A stretch of 64,000 bases of DNA from NCBI GenBank assembly GCA_036971475.1, contig JBAIZL010000008.1, forward strand, positions 9,970,763 to 10,034,762. Reading direction: 5' to 3'. Of this stretch, positions 52,200-61,716 are shown one piece after another. A program made the translations under genes and the position numbers. The DNA is from Prosapia bicincta (Eukaryota; Arthropoda; Insecta; Hemiptera; Cercopidae). Under the pieces are notes generated by a model. That model saw only the letters and a list, made by a program, of their open reading frames with translations. It did not search any database and was not told the origin of the DNA. Within the stretch, counting starts at the first letter, position 1, and every line of letters begins with the position of its first letter.

Positions 52200-52450
52200 T
52201 ACAGAGAACCAGTTGAGCAACTTGGAGAAAAATCGTAAATTTCGAGAATCAGTCCAGAACATCTGTACCTACAAAACTCTGCCGAAGCGTTGGGCGCTGC
52301 CATGGGAACGTCTCCCAAGAGTTAGACAAGAACGCAAGTACTCCACTATATTGCGCCCCATTCTATGTCGCAGCGTTCCATCCAATTTAGTTCGCCAACT
52401 TCCCGCCCAATAGCGCGGAATCGTGAGGGCCTGTAGCAAATCCATCACCG
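52200..52450. other. Less AT-rich island, not identified
   Basis: About 240 bp clearly richer in G and C than its surroundings (for example GCCGAAGCGTTGGGCGCTGC). A 66-codon plus-strand frame crosses it but has no ATG start, and I recognise no domain. It could be an exon, promoter or SINE-like relic. Confidence 0.3.
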
Positions 52451-52913
52451 ACTTATTACAAAATTATTTATTTGTTTCAAATGTATTTGCACCCTCAAGC
52501 GTCTTAGCGCTAAACCCAACGTGATGGAACGTTTCTGAGCTATTATATCCCTTAGTCAAAATGAATTATAGTTATGCCCCCCAAAATAAAAATTATTAGA
52601 GTTTAAATAAAACCTCTTTAATTTAATCTATATTTATAAAATATGTGGCGACCATCTGATTCTTAATCAAGCACAGTCAAAACTAATAGGTACAGACGTA
52701 AATTTAAATAGGCCTACTTTAGTTTAATAATCTAGAGGCTGCTAAGAAAGGATTTTGGAAAACTTTAGTTTTGGGTTTTCTTAAATTTTTCATAACACAG
52801 TTAAAGCTACTGACTCATGTAAAGAATCAACCGTTTCAAAATATAAGTAATAATTGAGTTGGCTTGTGAGTTAAGGTAATTGTACCACGAAACGTTATAT
52901 TTTATTGTCATAC

Positions 52914-53052
52914 GGGTTTCAGTGACTTTGTATTCATCCTCAGAGACACTACTATATATTTACAACTGCAACTGAATATGCAAATTCCGGTTGTAACCTT
53001 TATGTATTGATAAGACGTGATGTGCGTCGCCTCTTTAGTTGCAGTTGTAAAT
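52914..53052 (-). mobile_element. Fold-back or Penelope-like terminal relic
   Basis: On the minus strand 52943-52914 reads CTGAGGATGAATAC, AAAGTCAC, TGAAACCC, a decayed CTGANGA-stem-GAAAC motif. Next to it is a perfect 16-bp inverted repeat (ATTTACAACTGCAACT at 52958-52973 and its complement at 53037-53052). The arrangement resembles the other fold-backs nearby. Confidence 0.45.
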
Positions 53053-53156
53053 TTGTGTAATTAGGAGATGTAGAAACGTTAAATTGAAAGGAAATAAATA
53101 GAGGAAAATTGCTGTTTGAAATAGCTTTTTCAATTACTTCTATTAGTTCACACCCT

Positions 53157-53158
<2 letters not shown>

Positions 53159-53194
<36 letters not shown>
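53159..53194. repeat. (TA)n microsatellite
   Basis: Uninterrupted TA dinucleotides. Confidence 0.97.
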
Positions 53195-53197
<3 letters not shown>

Positions 53198-53771
53198 CAG
53201 TAGGCGAAAATTGATGTTAATACGGGTTTTACAAATAGACGCTGTTAATTTAATAATTAAATTTGATGAATTAATTGTAGTTTTATGGGAGAAAACCTTT
53301 TCACTAAATGAGCGGAACGTTTGTTTTATATTACCGCCAAACCCCCGTAAATGAAAAATAATAGGTTAAGTAGTTCTAAAGGTCGCCACGAAAAACCAGC
53401 GCTTTTCAGCGGATCTATGTAAAACAACTGGTTGATAAACATTTATTTTCCGTCCCCTTGATAAAATTAAAAGGATCAAGTTAAAAAAGGTAGGATTTGG
53501 CAACTTCCTGGTGACCGAAGGAGAATACTCCGAGAAAACCAGTGAGGTAACCTAGATATTAAGACGACCCGCAACCGGTAAACGATTAAAATATACTTCT
53601 ATTATACTTATTTATATAAAACGTACATAAACCGCCCACGGCTCTCGGAGGATTATATATAGTAATTCATTATTCTAAATTCTATTTCAATATAATTATT
53701 ATTAATTTAGTTTTTTTTAAAATCCTCCAACGGCAGTGTGCTAGGAGCAAGGTATACAATTATTCCACCCG
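53195..53771. other. Unique AT-rich spacer, no gene seen
   Basis: The plus-strand frame at 53109-53354 passes through the microsatellite and has no recognisable domain. Confidence 0.5.
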
Positions 53772-53928
53772 TTTGGCTTAAAATAAGTGAAAACATATAT
53801 TTTCATAAAACAGCTGAATTTACGTTATAGGTTATGTTACTTTATGCATAACAATTGTAATTATTTCTTTGTTGACGTAAGTAGGAATGGACTTAAAAAC
53901 ATGTTTGTTTATATTACTTGTTTAAAAT
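53772..53928 (-). repeat. Dispersed repeat, copy C (inverted)
   Basis: The reverse complement matches copy A over its length: AAACAAGTAATATAAACAAAC, TCCATTCCTACTTACGTCAA, ATAACCTATAACGTAAATTC, CAGCTGTTTTATGAAA and CACTTATTTTAAGCCA. The segment containing the first CAGCTG block of copy A is missing or diverged here. Confidence 0.65.
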
Positions 53929-54039
53929 ACAGAAGAAACACTTTTAGTTAAAAAAAATTTAAATCTATTAGTAGCCTATATATATATATATATATATTAT
54001 AAGAGCCTATAATTTACTTCAAAAGTGTATTGAGTTAAG

Positions 54040-54163
54040 CGGATTGCGAGCAGTTCGGAAAGCAGTACGCCATTTTGTAAAACACAGAGCGGTGGTCAGT
54101 AGCAGAATAATCTCTTGGAAGATACTTTGCTTCCCAAAGTAAACTGAAACAATCTATTCACAG
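54040..54163 (+). other. Possible non-coding first exon with 5' splice site
   Basis: This segment is less AT-rich than its flanks, has an initiator-like GGTCAGTAG near 54094, and ends CACAG followed by GTAAATAC, a good match to a 5' splice site. No ATG-started frame of note lies in it. The combination would suit a 5' UTR exon whose coding exons lie outside the window, but no transcript evidence is available and it may be chance. Confidence 0.2.
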
Positions 54164-54846
54164 GTAAATACGTCTTAATATCGATTGCTTCCTGAGGACA
54201 AGAGCAAAGCGCAAAGCCGCAACATTCCTGCAAGCAGATGTCGAGGATTGTGCTTTTAATTAAGTTAAACATTTTGGGGGTAAAAGTTGCACTGCAATAA
54301 ATACAGGATTAATGAACAATTCAAAACACCAAAACACATTTAAATTGAGACAATATATTAAACATTAAATTTACTTAATACATTTTTTAAAGCACTCTTG
54401 ACTAGTTTCATATGAATAAATAAATATTTATTTTATTACAACTACCTGATGTCAATTCAAAATTAAAGAATGTTTAGTTGTAATAAAATTCTACATTTTT
54501 ATTTTTTGGTTAGTGGTTATTTATTTGTTTATATATTATAATTACTGGTAATTAGGGTGGTAAATGTCGCAAATTGTACTTCTATCTTCCAAATTATTTA
54601 ATATATTTAATAATTATAATTAACTTTTAATTTTTAAATATGTATTTAATTAATATAGTTTGTTGTTACACTAAACATATTTAAAAATAGTAAAGTTCTC
54701 AGGCACTGGAAGAAATACAAGAAATTTGAAGCTAAAAATGAAGATTAGCTGAAATGCAACTTTTTAAAAACTTGATAAATTCACGTTTAGCTGATGTGAT
54801 TTCGCAAGTCATAATTTTCTCTGTATATTCATAAACCGTCCACAGT
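54164..54846. other. Unique AT-rich spacer, no gene seen
   Basis: Long AT-rich runs. No frame or RNA gene is supportable. Confidence 0.5.
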
Positions 54847-55164
54847 CTTATCTTAGGCATCCGCCCTGAGGCATTCTTATCTTAGGCATCCGCCCTGAGG
54901 CATTCTTATCTTAGGCATCCGCCCTGAGGCATTCGCCCTGAGGCATTCTTATCTTAGGCATCCGCCCTGAGGCATTCTTATCTTAGGCATCCGCCCTGAG
55001 GCATTCTTATCTTAGGCATCCGCCCTGAGGCATTCGCCCTGAGGCATTCTTATCTTAGGCATCCGCCCTGAGGCATTCTTATCTTAGGCATCCGCCCTGA
55101 GGCATTCTTATCTTAGGCATCCGCCCTGAGGCATTCTTATCTTTGGCATCCGCCCTGAGGCATT
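54847..55164. repeat. 29-bp minisatellite with 14-bp extensions
   Basis: Ten units of CTTATCTTAGGCATCCGCCC plus TGAGGCATT (29 bp). The third and sixth units carry an extra CGCCCTGAGGCATT (14 bp), a duplication of the unit's end. The order is 29, 29, 43, 29, 29, 43, 29, 29, 29, 29, totalling exactly 318 bp, so a 101-bp three-unit block was itself duplicated. The last unit has CTTTGGC for CTTAGGC. Confidence 0.95.
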
Positions 55165-55248
55165 CTTCAAAACAAACCTCTACATGCCTAAGAATCTATT
55201 GGGTATTTAACGCCGGACATACAAGATCAGATAAAAACCTACACAAAA

Positions 55249-55433
55249 CTCACAAATTAATCATTACGTGTTTCAATGACAAAGTCATCATCATCAGTGA
55301 GTGTTGCTACTACAAACTCCAACTTACAACAAACTGAGTTAGTTGAAGTTAGAGTTTGTAAGAGCAACACTCACTGATGATGATGACTTTGCCATTTAAT
55401 AGTGTCTGAGTTGATAAATGGTTAATTTGTGAG
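55249..55433. mobile_element. Fold-back element, inverted pair of Penelope-like termini
   Basis: The inner arms 55275-55325 and 55346-55396 are inverted around a 20-bp loop, and homology extends outward to CTCACAAATTAA at 55249 and its complement ending 55433. The left arm on the minus strand (55297-55267) reads CTGATGATGATGACTTTGTC then ATTGAAACACG; the right arm on the plus strand (55374-55397) begins CTGATGATGATGACTTTGCC. This is a CUGAUGA core, a GAUGAC/GUCAUU stem and GAAAC, as in hammerhead-like Penelope termini. No coding sequence lies inside. Confidence 0.6.
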
Positions 55434-55470
55434 TGGTATGTACGTGTTATATTTGTAATAACGCAACCTC

Positions 55471-56570
55471 ACAATTTAAGCTCAAAGAATAATTGGACAA
55501 AAGTAAAGGTTTCAATGTCATTTCGACCCCTTGACGTGTACAATTTAAGCTCAAAGAATAATTGGACAAAATAAAGGTTTCAATGTCATTTCGACCCCTT
55601 GACGTGTACAATTTAAGCTCAAAGAATAATTGGACAAAAGTAAAGGTTTCAATGTCATTTCGACCCCTTGACGTGTACAATTTAAGCTCAAAGAATAATT
55701 GGACAAAAGTAAAGGTTTCAATGTCATTTCGACCCCTTGACGTGTACAATTTAAGCTCAAAGAATAATTGGACAAAAGTAAAGGTTTCAATGTCATTTCG
55801 ACCCCTTGACGTGTACAATTTAAGCTCAAAGAATAATTGGACAAAAGTAAAGGTTTCAATGTCATTTCGACCCCTTGACGTGTACAATTTAAGCTCAAAG
55901 AATAATTGGACAAAAGTAAAGGTTTCAATGTCATTCCAACCCCTTGACGTGTACAATTTAAGCTCAAAGAATAATTGGACAAAAGTAAAGGTTTCAATGT
56001 CATTTCGACCCCTTGACGTGTACAATTTAAGCTCAAAGAATAATTGGACAAAAGTAAAGGTTTCAATGTCATTTCGACCCCTTGACGTGTACAATTTAAG
56101 CTCAAAGAATAATTGGACAAAAGTAAAGGTTTCAATGTCATTTCGACCCCTTGACGTGTACAATTTAAGCTCAAAGAATAATTGGACAAAAGTAAAGGTT
56201 TCAATGTCATTTCGACCCCTTGACGTGTACAATTTAAGCTCAAAGAATAATTGGACAAAAGTAAAGGTTTCAATGTCATTTCGACCCCTTGACGTGTACA
56301 ATTTAAGCTCAAAGAATAATTGGACAAAAGTAAAGGTTTCAATGTCATTTCGACCCCTTGACGTGTACAATTTAAGCTCAAAGAATAATTGGACAAAAGT
56401 AAAGGTTTCAATGTCATTTCGACCCCTTGACGTGTACAATTTAAGCTCAAAGAATAATTGGACAAAAGTAAAGGTTTCAATGTCATTTCGACCCCTTGAC
56501 GTGTACAATTTAAGCTCAAAGAATAATTGGACAAAAGTAAAGGTTTCAATGTCATTTCGACCCCTTGACG
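55471..56570. repeat. 69-bp tandem repeat, 16 copies
   Basis: The unit is ACAATTTAAGCTCAAAGAAT, AATTGGACAAAAGTAAAGGT, TTCAATGTCATTTCGACCCC, TTGACGTGT. Sixteen units, less one base lost in the second copy (ACAAAATAAAGG near 55566) and the last three bases of the final unit, give the observed 1,100 bp. I see essentially one other variant (ATTCCAACC near 55934). With 69 bp divisible by three, three frames stay open: plus 55562-56593 (no ATG start), minus 56555-55551, and minus 56673-55447. Only the last begins at an ATG outside the repeat. Copies are too alike to test for selection. Confidence 0.96.
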
Positions 56571-57071
56571 AATCGCTAAGGGATGAAAAGTAGTACTTTA
56601 GACAATCATGTATATTTTGTCGGTTTTTTGTGATTTTGAAGTACATTATTTGTATGTTCTGCTCTTTCCTCATTCTAACATCTAACAGAATTTAGAGGAA
56701 CTTTTCAGTGAAGACAATAATAGCCTCGTTGCTACTTTGGCGAGAACCCATTCAATGCATTACTAGATGAATTATAAATTTCCAATTTGTTCACATTTAG
56801 TGCATTCGCGACTTGGTGAAACGTCTTGTGTTGCATAAGCATTTATTTTATCAACAATATTTTTCAAGAATCCTTTTGAGTCTAATTAAAAAAGGCTAAT
56901 AATTTTCCCAGACGATAAGACTATATTCAAATTTAATCTCTTTTTTTGCCAAAATCTCTGGCTAATATCACAAAGCGTTTCAGCATATGCTTTTGTACTA
57001 GTTATAGTTTAAAACTCAATTCAAGTACATTCGTTAACTCAACACATCATCCATTTACCGCATCAGCTGTA
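56571..57071. other. Unique AT-rich spacer
   Basis: Contains the ATG-led unique start of the 408-codon minus-strand frame that runs into the 69-bp array (ATG at 56673). Nothing else is recognisable. Confidence 0.5.
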
Positions 57072-57206
57072 TTAAAATGCTGTTGTTACGCATGAATTAA
57101 CTGTGACGTCAAGCTCATTATATCCATCAGCAGCCGCCTCGTCTTCTCCATCATCGTCAAATGGCGACCATTGCTGATTGACACTGTTTAGGGTCTTTTA
57201 AAATCC
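57072..57206 (-). other. Exon-like segment with 3' splice-site-like boundary
   Basis: On the minus strand TATTATGTCTTATTGCAG, a good 3' splice-site-like sequence, precedes 57206. A frame downstream encodes NQQWSPFDDDGEDEAAADGY then NELDV, acidic and coding-like in composition. However, that frame has a TAA eight bases past the putative acceptor and closes at 57072. It may be a decayed exon or chance. I do not recognise the protein. Confidence 0.2.
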
Positions 57207-57615
57207 CTGCAATAAGACATAATACGTTTATATATTATAAAATAATGTTACAAAACATTAAATTTGCATAATTAGTTGATGTTTCGATAAAACAACTAAG
57301 AAATGGGCCAATTTAACAAGCAGAAAACTCTAAAAAGTAACAAAATAGGCTTTTTTGGAGAAATAGTTTTGGAAGCAATCTACTGAAGTGAACACATTGC
57401 CGCGATGTTTTCTTTTAAAACTTCAACTTCCAATACTGGAAATATAGGCTTATAGAATAATAGAGCTTGCTACTAGAAATAGTAAAATGAATGTAAAGTA
57501 ATGTTGGAATGGTGAAGAAAGAATACAACTGAAACTTATCAAGAAAAACAGAATACGCTATCTAGAGTTACAACACGGTGCCACAATGTCTTGGATTAAA
57601 CCCTGAATTATATAT
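57207..57615. other. Unique spacer, no gene seen
   Basis: Between the exon-like segment and the Penelope-like element. No supportable feature. Confidence 0.45.
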
Positions 57616-57623
57616 ATATAATT

Positions 57624-57718
57624 AAAAATATTTCAAAAACAAGAATACTTTTAATGAATATATTCATTCGCCGATAAAATAGTACCAGTATCTTTAGGAA
57701 AATAATTATCTAATTTCA
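57624..57718 (-). mobile_element. Penelope-like terminal repeat, 3' copy
   Basis: On the minus strand it reads TTAGATAATTATTTTCCTAA, AGATACTGGTACTATTTTAT, CGGCGAATGAATATATTCAT, TAAAAGTATTCTTGTTTTTG, AAATATTTTT. It matches the copies at 59050-59158 and 60581-60692, but a few bases between CGGCGAA and TATTCA (the AAGCTTT region) are missing. It follows directly on the broken reverse-transcriptase frame and is in the same orientation as the 5' copy, the pseudo-LTR arrangement known for Penelope-like elements. Confidence 0.75.
57669..57698 (-). ncRNA. Hammerhead-like motif, decayed
   Basis: The minus strand reads CCTAAAGATACTGGTAC then TATTTTATCGGCGAA. Compared with its two sister copies, the conserved CTGAAGA has become CTAAAGA, so this copy is probably inactive. 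Confidence 0.25.
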
Positions 57719-58990
57719 TATTTTGTAAAAATATTTCCGATAATATGCTGGTCATTGGAGAGCCCATTGTTAATAAAACCTTTTGTTTATAAATTTTATT
57801 ATTATATAAAAAATAATTTTTATTTTTTTATTATTATACATGTTAGTAACATCAAATGATATTAATTTTGTATTATTATCAATTTTAATATCTTTTAATT
57901 TTTCAATAAGCTCAATCGAGTTTTTTATATTATGAGTATTATTTAATTTTACCTTATCTTTAAGTAATAAAGCCAAATATTTTGAAATTTTATAAGAAGG
58001 AGCAGTTGTAAAATTAACTAATGGCCTAATTGGTTTATCTTCCTTGTGCAACTTAATTAGTCCATTTAATCTTGGAATTTTAGGATTCTCATTCATGTAA
58101 TTATTAGTATATTTTTGATGAAATAATTTAGATGATGTTTTTATTATATTTTTTATTTCATTTTAATATTTGTCTGTGGGATCTTTATATATTTCGTTAT
58201 CTGCTTTTGTCATAATAGGATCATTAGTTTGTAATTTTTGTTTAATTTGATGAATTTGCGAGTATTGTTTTATGTGTGTATGATTAGTTTTGTTATTTTT
58301 AATTAACTTTATTATTTCATGTGATGTTTTTATTCGCATATTTTCTTGTTCCTCTACTTTTAATTTATTGATCGCCAATTCAGTATCTATTATTATTGTA
58401 TCAATATTTCTTTTTATATCTTTTTTAAGGTTGACTTTATTATTATTTTCTAAAATTTTTATTTCATTTTGGCTGAATTTTGTATTTGTTAAGTTAACAA
58501 AGTTGGGGTGAAAAGTATGATGTTGTATGATTATTTCATTATTTTTATCTTTGTTCATTTTTAATATATCTAGTTTTTTAGTTAGAGTGTTCATTTTTCT
58601 TTGTCTATATTTAAACAAAAAGATATTAACTTTATTAAATTTTTGTTCCCATTTTGTTTTATCCATAAAAAATGCTAGTTTTAAATGTAATTTATAAATT
58701 TTAAAAGTTATTTCATTTTGTTTCTTATATAAAAATTTGATTTCATTTCTAACCCACAGAATTTCTGCTTGTTTACATGTTTTTTGTGCTACATTACTTT
58801 TATTTTTAATATTAATTCGTGCATATTTAGGAACAGTATTATTAATAATACATTGTTTGTTAAAAAGTATATTACAATTAGTTTTCATTAATTGAATTTT
58901 ACGATTCTGATATAAATTTAAATCTTTTGTTAAAGATGGATTACTAATAGAACCAACCTCTGTAGAGCACATATTCACAACACCAGTAGC
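57719..58990 (-). pseudogene. Penelope-like reverse transcriptase, broken and internally deleted
   Basis: Minus-strand frames, read 58978 to 57719. The first (271 codons) is an N-terminal region ending DPIMTKADNEIYKDPTDKY, matching the conserved 'TKADKG' block. After a break near 58160-58100, the next frame has IPRLNGLIKLHKEDKPIRPL, then NFTTAPSYKISKYLALLLK and LISFDVTNMY, the conserved 'YGLPKIHK', 'RPIVS' and 'SFDVTSLYTNIP' motifs. A frameshift then leads to NNKIYKQKVLLTMGSPMTSI and LSEIFLQNMKLD (the 'GLPMGSPLSPILAEIFM' motif). The stretch between these motifs is clearly shortened. The catalytic 'RYVDD' region and any GIY-YIG endonuclease are absent, because the sequence passes straight into the terminal repeat. 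It is a dead copy. Confidence 0.85.
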
Positions 58991-59049
58991 CTAGTAGAGC
59001 AATATAATATATTAAATATGGTTATATGTTTTCTTGTAATATAGTTAAT

Positions 59050-59158
59050 AAATTTAAAATATTTCAAAAACATGAATACTTTTAATGAATATATTTATTC
59101 AAAGCTTTTCGCCGATAAAATAGTATCAGCATCTTCAGGAAAATAATTATCTAATGGA
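59050..59158 (-). mobile_element. Penelope-like terminal repeat, 5' copy
   Basis: On the minus strand it reads TTAGATAATTATTTTCCTGA, AGATGCTGATACTATTTTAT, CGGCGAAAAGCTTTGAATAA, ATATATTCATTAAAAGTATT, CATGTTTTTGAAATATTTTA. It lies upstream of the reverse-transcriptase relic in the same orientation as the copy at 57624-57718, about 1.4 kb away. Confidence 0.75.
59104..59139 (-). ncRNA. Hammerhead-ribozyme-like motif
   Basis: The minus strand reads CCTGAAGATGCTGATACTAT then TTTATCGGCGAAAAGC. CUGAAGA matches the CUGANGA box, GCUGAU and AUCGGC pair as a six-base-pair stem II with one G.U pair, and GAAA follows directly. Hammerhead motifs are reported in Penelope-like elements. One extra U lies between CUGAAGA and the stem, and I have not defined stems I and III, so catalysis is not established. 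Confidence 0.35.
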
Positions 59159-60360
59159 TTAGAAGAATGGTACAAGAAGAATGTGGAGATAACGACAAAC
59201 ATAGCAAAGCCTTTACAACAAACATATATCATATCTTTGTCACTGAAATCGTTGAACTTTTAAATACCTTAGCAATAAAGGTAAAGAGAGCATAGAGTAA
59301 ATTTAGAAAGATTTGAGTTTAGATTGAAAGACATAAAATTGTGGATGAATGAATTTTAATTTGACAATAAGAAAAAATTAACAATTATGCAAATTAATTC
59401 AATTTCTGCGGACTATTAGTTTTACTTAAGCGACACAAATGTAGCTGAGGTAACCATAAAAGTTAATGAAAGCTTGCAAATTGAAGCTATAATTCCCGGT
59501 GAGGGCTAACTTCGGTTAAGTGATTTTACATGTTGCTTTCTTCTAATTACATAGAAAAATTGAAGGCCCTGAATAAAAATTGAGGAGTTAAATATAAAAT
59601 TTGGAGACGAAATACACTCTCTCTGCCGTTATGTTTTTATAGTCCCGAAAAGGTTACATAAAAGTTAAAACTCGGCTTATATTGTAAAATCTTCTCATGT
59701 ACTGTGGTCTCAATGCGCATGTAGGGTTTCGCGATCTTTGTTTTACTTTTAGAATTTTAAACTTGACATTTATGTTTGATTTGGTTGTTACGAAAAGGTG
59801 TAATTGTAAAGAACTTCTAAAATAAACAACAATTACTCCTAAAACCTTGCTTTACGTTACAATGTCAACAATTATTTATAACATCATCAGATAAAATTAC
59901 ACCTAAAGTTAAATATTGCATCATGAATTGAACTAAATATTACGGAAATGAAATGATTTTAAAATTAAATATTTAAAAATTTACATGAATTAATTTTAAG
60001 CTCCTGCAAAAGGTCCGGTTTTTAATCAAGACGTAGCGGAAAGTTTTAAAACAAATTAGAGTTTTCAAAATTCTTTGGCTATAAATGGTCGTCATCAATT
60101 AACATTTTTCATTTTATTACGTTACAATAACGTACAACAATTATCTATAAACATAATAACCATCATATGTATTTACTAATAAATGTAGAATTCTGATTAA
60201 TAAATATATACAGTATAATTTATTAATATACATTTAATACATTTGTATTAGGGATTATAAACATACAAAGAAACACACACAACACACACACTCTCTCTCC
60301 CTATCATAAATGAAAACAAAATATTTTTGTTAATAAAATACAGTAGTTTTATTTAAACGT
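59159..60360. other. AT-rich spacer, no gene seen
   Basis: Lies between the inverted Penelope-like termini at 59.1 and 60.6 kb. No reverse-transcriptase or endonuclease motif is recognisable in any frame. Confidence 0.5.
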
Positions 60361-60397
60361 ATATATATATATGGACAAACTTGTTTACGTTCAGAAG

Positions 60398-60503
<106 letters not shown>

Positions 60504-60580
60504 TTATAAACATATGAAGGAATACTTATAAACATATGATTCTTTGTAGTACACATGATTTAATTTTGTAAAAATGTTTT

Positions 60581-60688
60581 ATTAGATAATTATTTTCCTG
60601 AAGATGCTGATACCATTTAATCGGCGAAAAGCTTTGAATAAATATATTCATTAAAAGTATTCTTGTTTTTGAAATATTTTAAATTTAT

Positions 60689-60692
<4 letters not shown>
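60581..60692 (+). mobile_element. Solo Penelope-like terminal repeat, inverted
   Basis: Reads ATTAGATAATTATTTTCCTG, AAGATGCTGATACCATTTAA, TCGGCGAAAAGCTTTGAATA, AATATATTCATTAAAAGTAT, TCTTGTTTTTGAAATATTTT. It is close to the 5' copy at 59050-59158 but on the opposite strand. It runs directly into a long (TA)n tract, and no reverse-transcriptase frame accompanies it. Confidence 0.75.
60597..60632 (+). ncRNA. Hammerhead-ribozyme-like motif
   Basis: CCTGAAGATGCTGATACCAT then TTAATCGGCGAAAAGC. It has the same CUGAAGA, GCUGAU/AUCGGC stem and GAAA as the copy at 59104-59139; the differences fall in or next to the stem loop. Stems I and III are undefined and one extra U follows CUGAAGA. Confidence 0.35.
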
Positions 60693-60779
<87 letters not shown>

Positions 60780-60781
60780 GC

Positions 60782-60839
<58 letters not shown>
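60693..60839. repeat. (TA)n microsatellite
   Basis: About 147 bp of TA dinucleotides interrupted by ATACATATA and ATTATGCATATA. It begins exactly where the Penelope-like terminal repeat ends. Confidence 0.97.
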
Positions 60840-60841
<2 letters not shown>

Positions 60842-61458
60842 ATGTACATACATATATAAAGGTTATCACATCAATTTAATACTTATTGTATGTTAAAATA
60901 TTTGGATTTTAATAATCCGAGTGCTAAATAATTAATGAACAGAACTTTTTTTATGTTGTTTATTTAGAATATTTATTTAAAAGAAGGCTAAAAAATTAGA
61001 CGTTGTAATTAGGAAAGTACGATGTAATTAGGTAAACGTTCTAATTTGTCGATTTATGGTCAAACCTTTTAGCAATTATCATTATTCCAGATGTCATCGA
61101 TTGCGTAAAAATAGTCCTACGCATGTGTGAGGTGGAAAGAGTTCGCAAATACGGATAAAACTAAACACTACCGCTCTAAACAATTTTGGAAAAATGTGAA
61201 TGTAACTCACACCAATTTCAAAAAATGGGGTTTTTTTATTAAAACAAAGAACTATTTTTTACTGAAATAGATTTTCTTTTGCAAAAAAATAAGTTTAAAA
61301 TCGCCGTTATGGAATTACCGTATTCTCTGCAGTTACACATTATCCAATTAAAGTGGTGTTTGAAAAATAAATTTTGCACTAATAAAACGTTGTAGCTTTG
61401 AATCGAATCGACCAAACTAAGGCTCGCGAGTCACGTTCGTAGCTCTCTGATCTAATCA
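60840..61458. other. Unique spacer, no gene seen
   Basis: AT-rich until about 61400, where base composition becomes more balanced ahead of the frame at 61459. Confidence 0.5.
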
Positions 61459-61716
61459 GTGTTTAAACGTCCAGCCCGTTGTGATTATTCGCGTCTGGGC
61501 GATCCAGCGGCACGAGTTAATTCGTCGCGTCAAGTGATCACGGCAAATAAATTGCGGTTAAAAAAACAATTGCTTAGAGATAAGAAACGTGATGCACGTG
61601 GTAATCTAAAGCTTAGGAAAAACTCACTTACTAATGGAAACCGATTTCTTTTCATGAACTCAGCTATCCAGGGGCAGGACGAGGACCAACCACCTCACCC
61701 CCAACTACCTAACTAA
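61459..61716 (+). CDS. Unrecognised basic frame upstream of the RNase H relic
   Basis: An 85-codon frame rich in K and R (for example KLRLKKQLLRDKKRDARGN). It has no ATG at its start; the first ATG codon lies within it, late in the frame. Composition is coding-like and unlike the AT-rich flanks. Its tail overlaps, in another frame, the start of the RNase H fragment. It may be a retrotransposon ORF1 remnant or 5' region, or a decayed exon. I do not recognise it. Confidence 0.25.
   Translation: MFKRPARCDYSRLGDPAARVNSSRQVITANKLRLKKQLLRDKKRDARGNLKLRKNSLTNGNRFLFMNSAIQGQDEDQPPHPQLPN

Noticed and set aside
55562..56593. 343-codon plus-strand frame in the 69-bp repeat
   Set aside because: No ATG start; the frame begins at TTG within a repeat and is one of three open frames caused by unit length.
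58290..58511. 73-codon plus-strand frame
   Set aside because: Opposite-strand shadow of the Penelope-like reverse-transcriptase relic.
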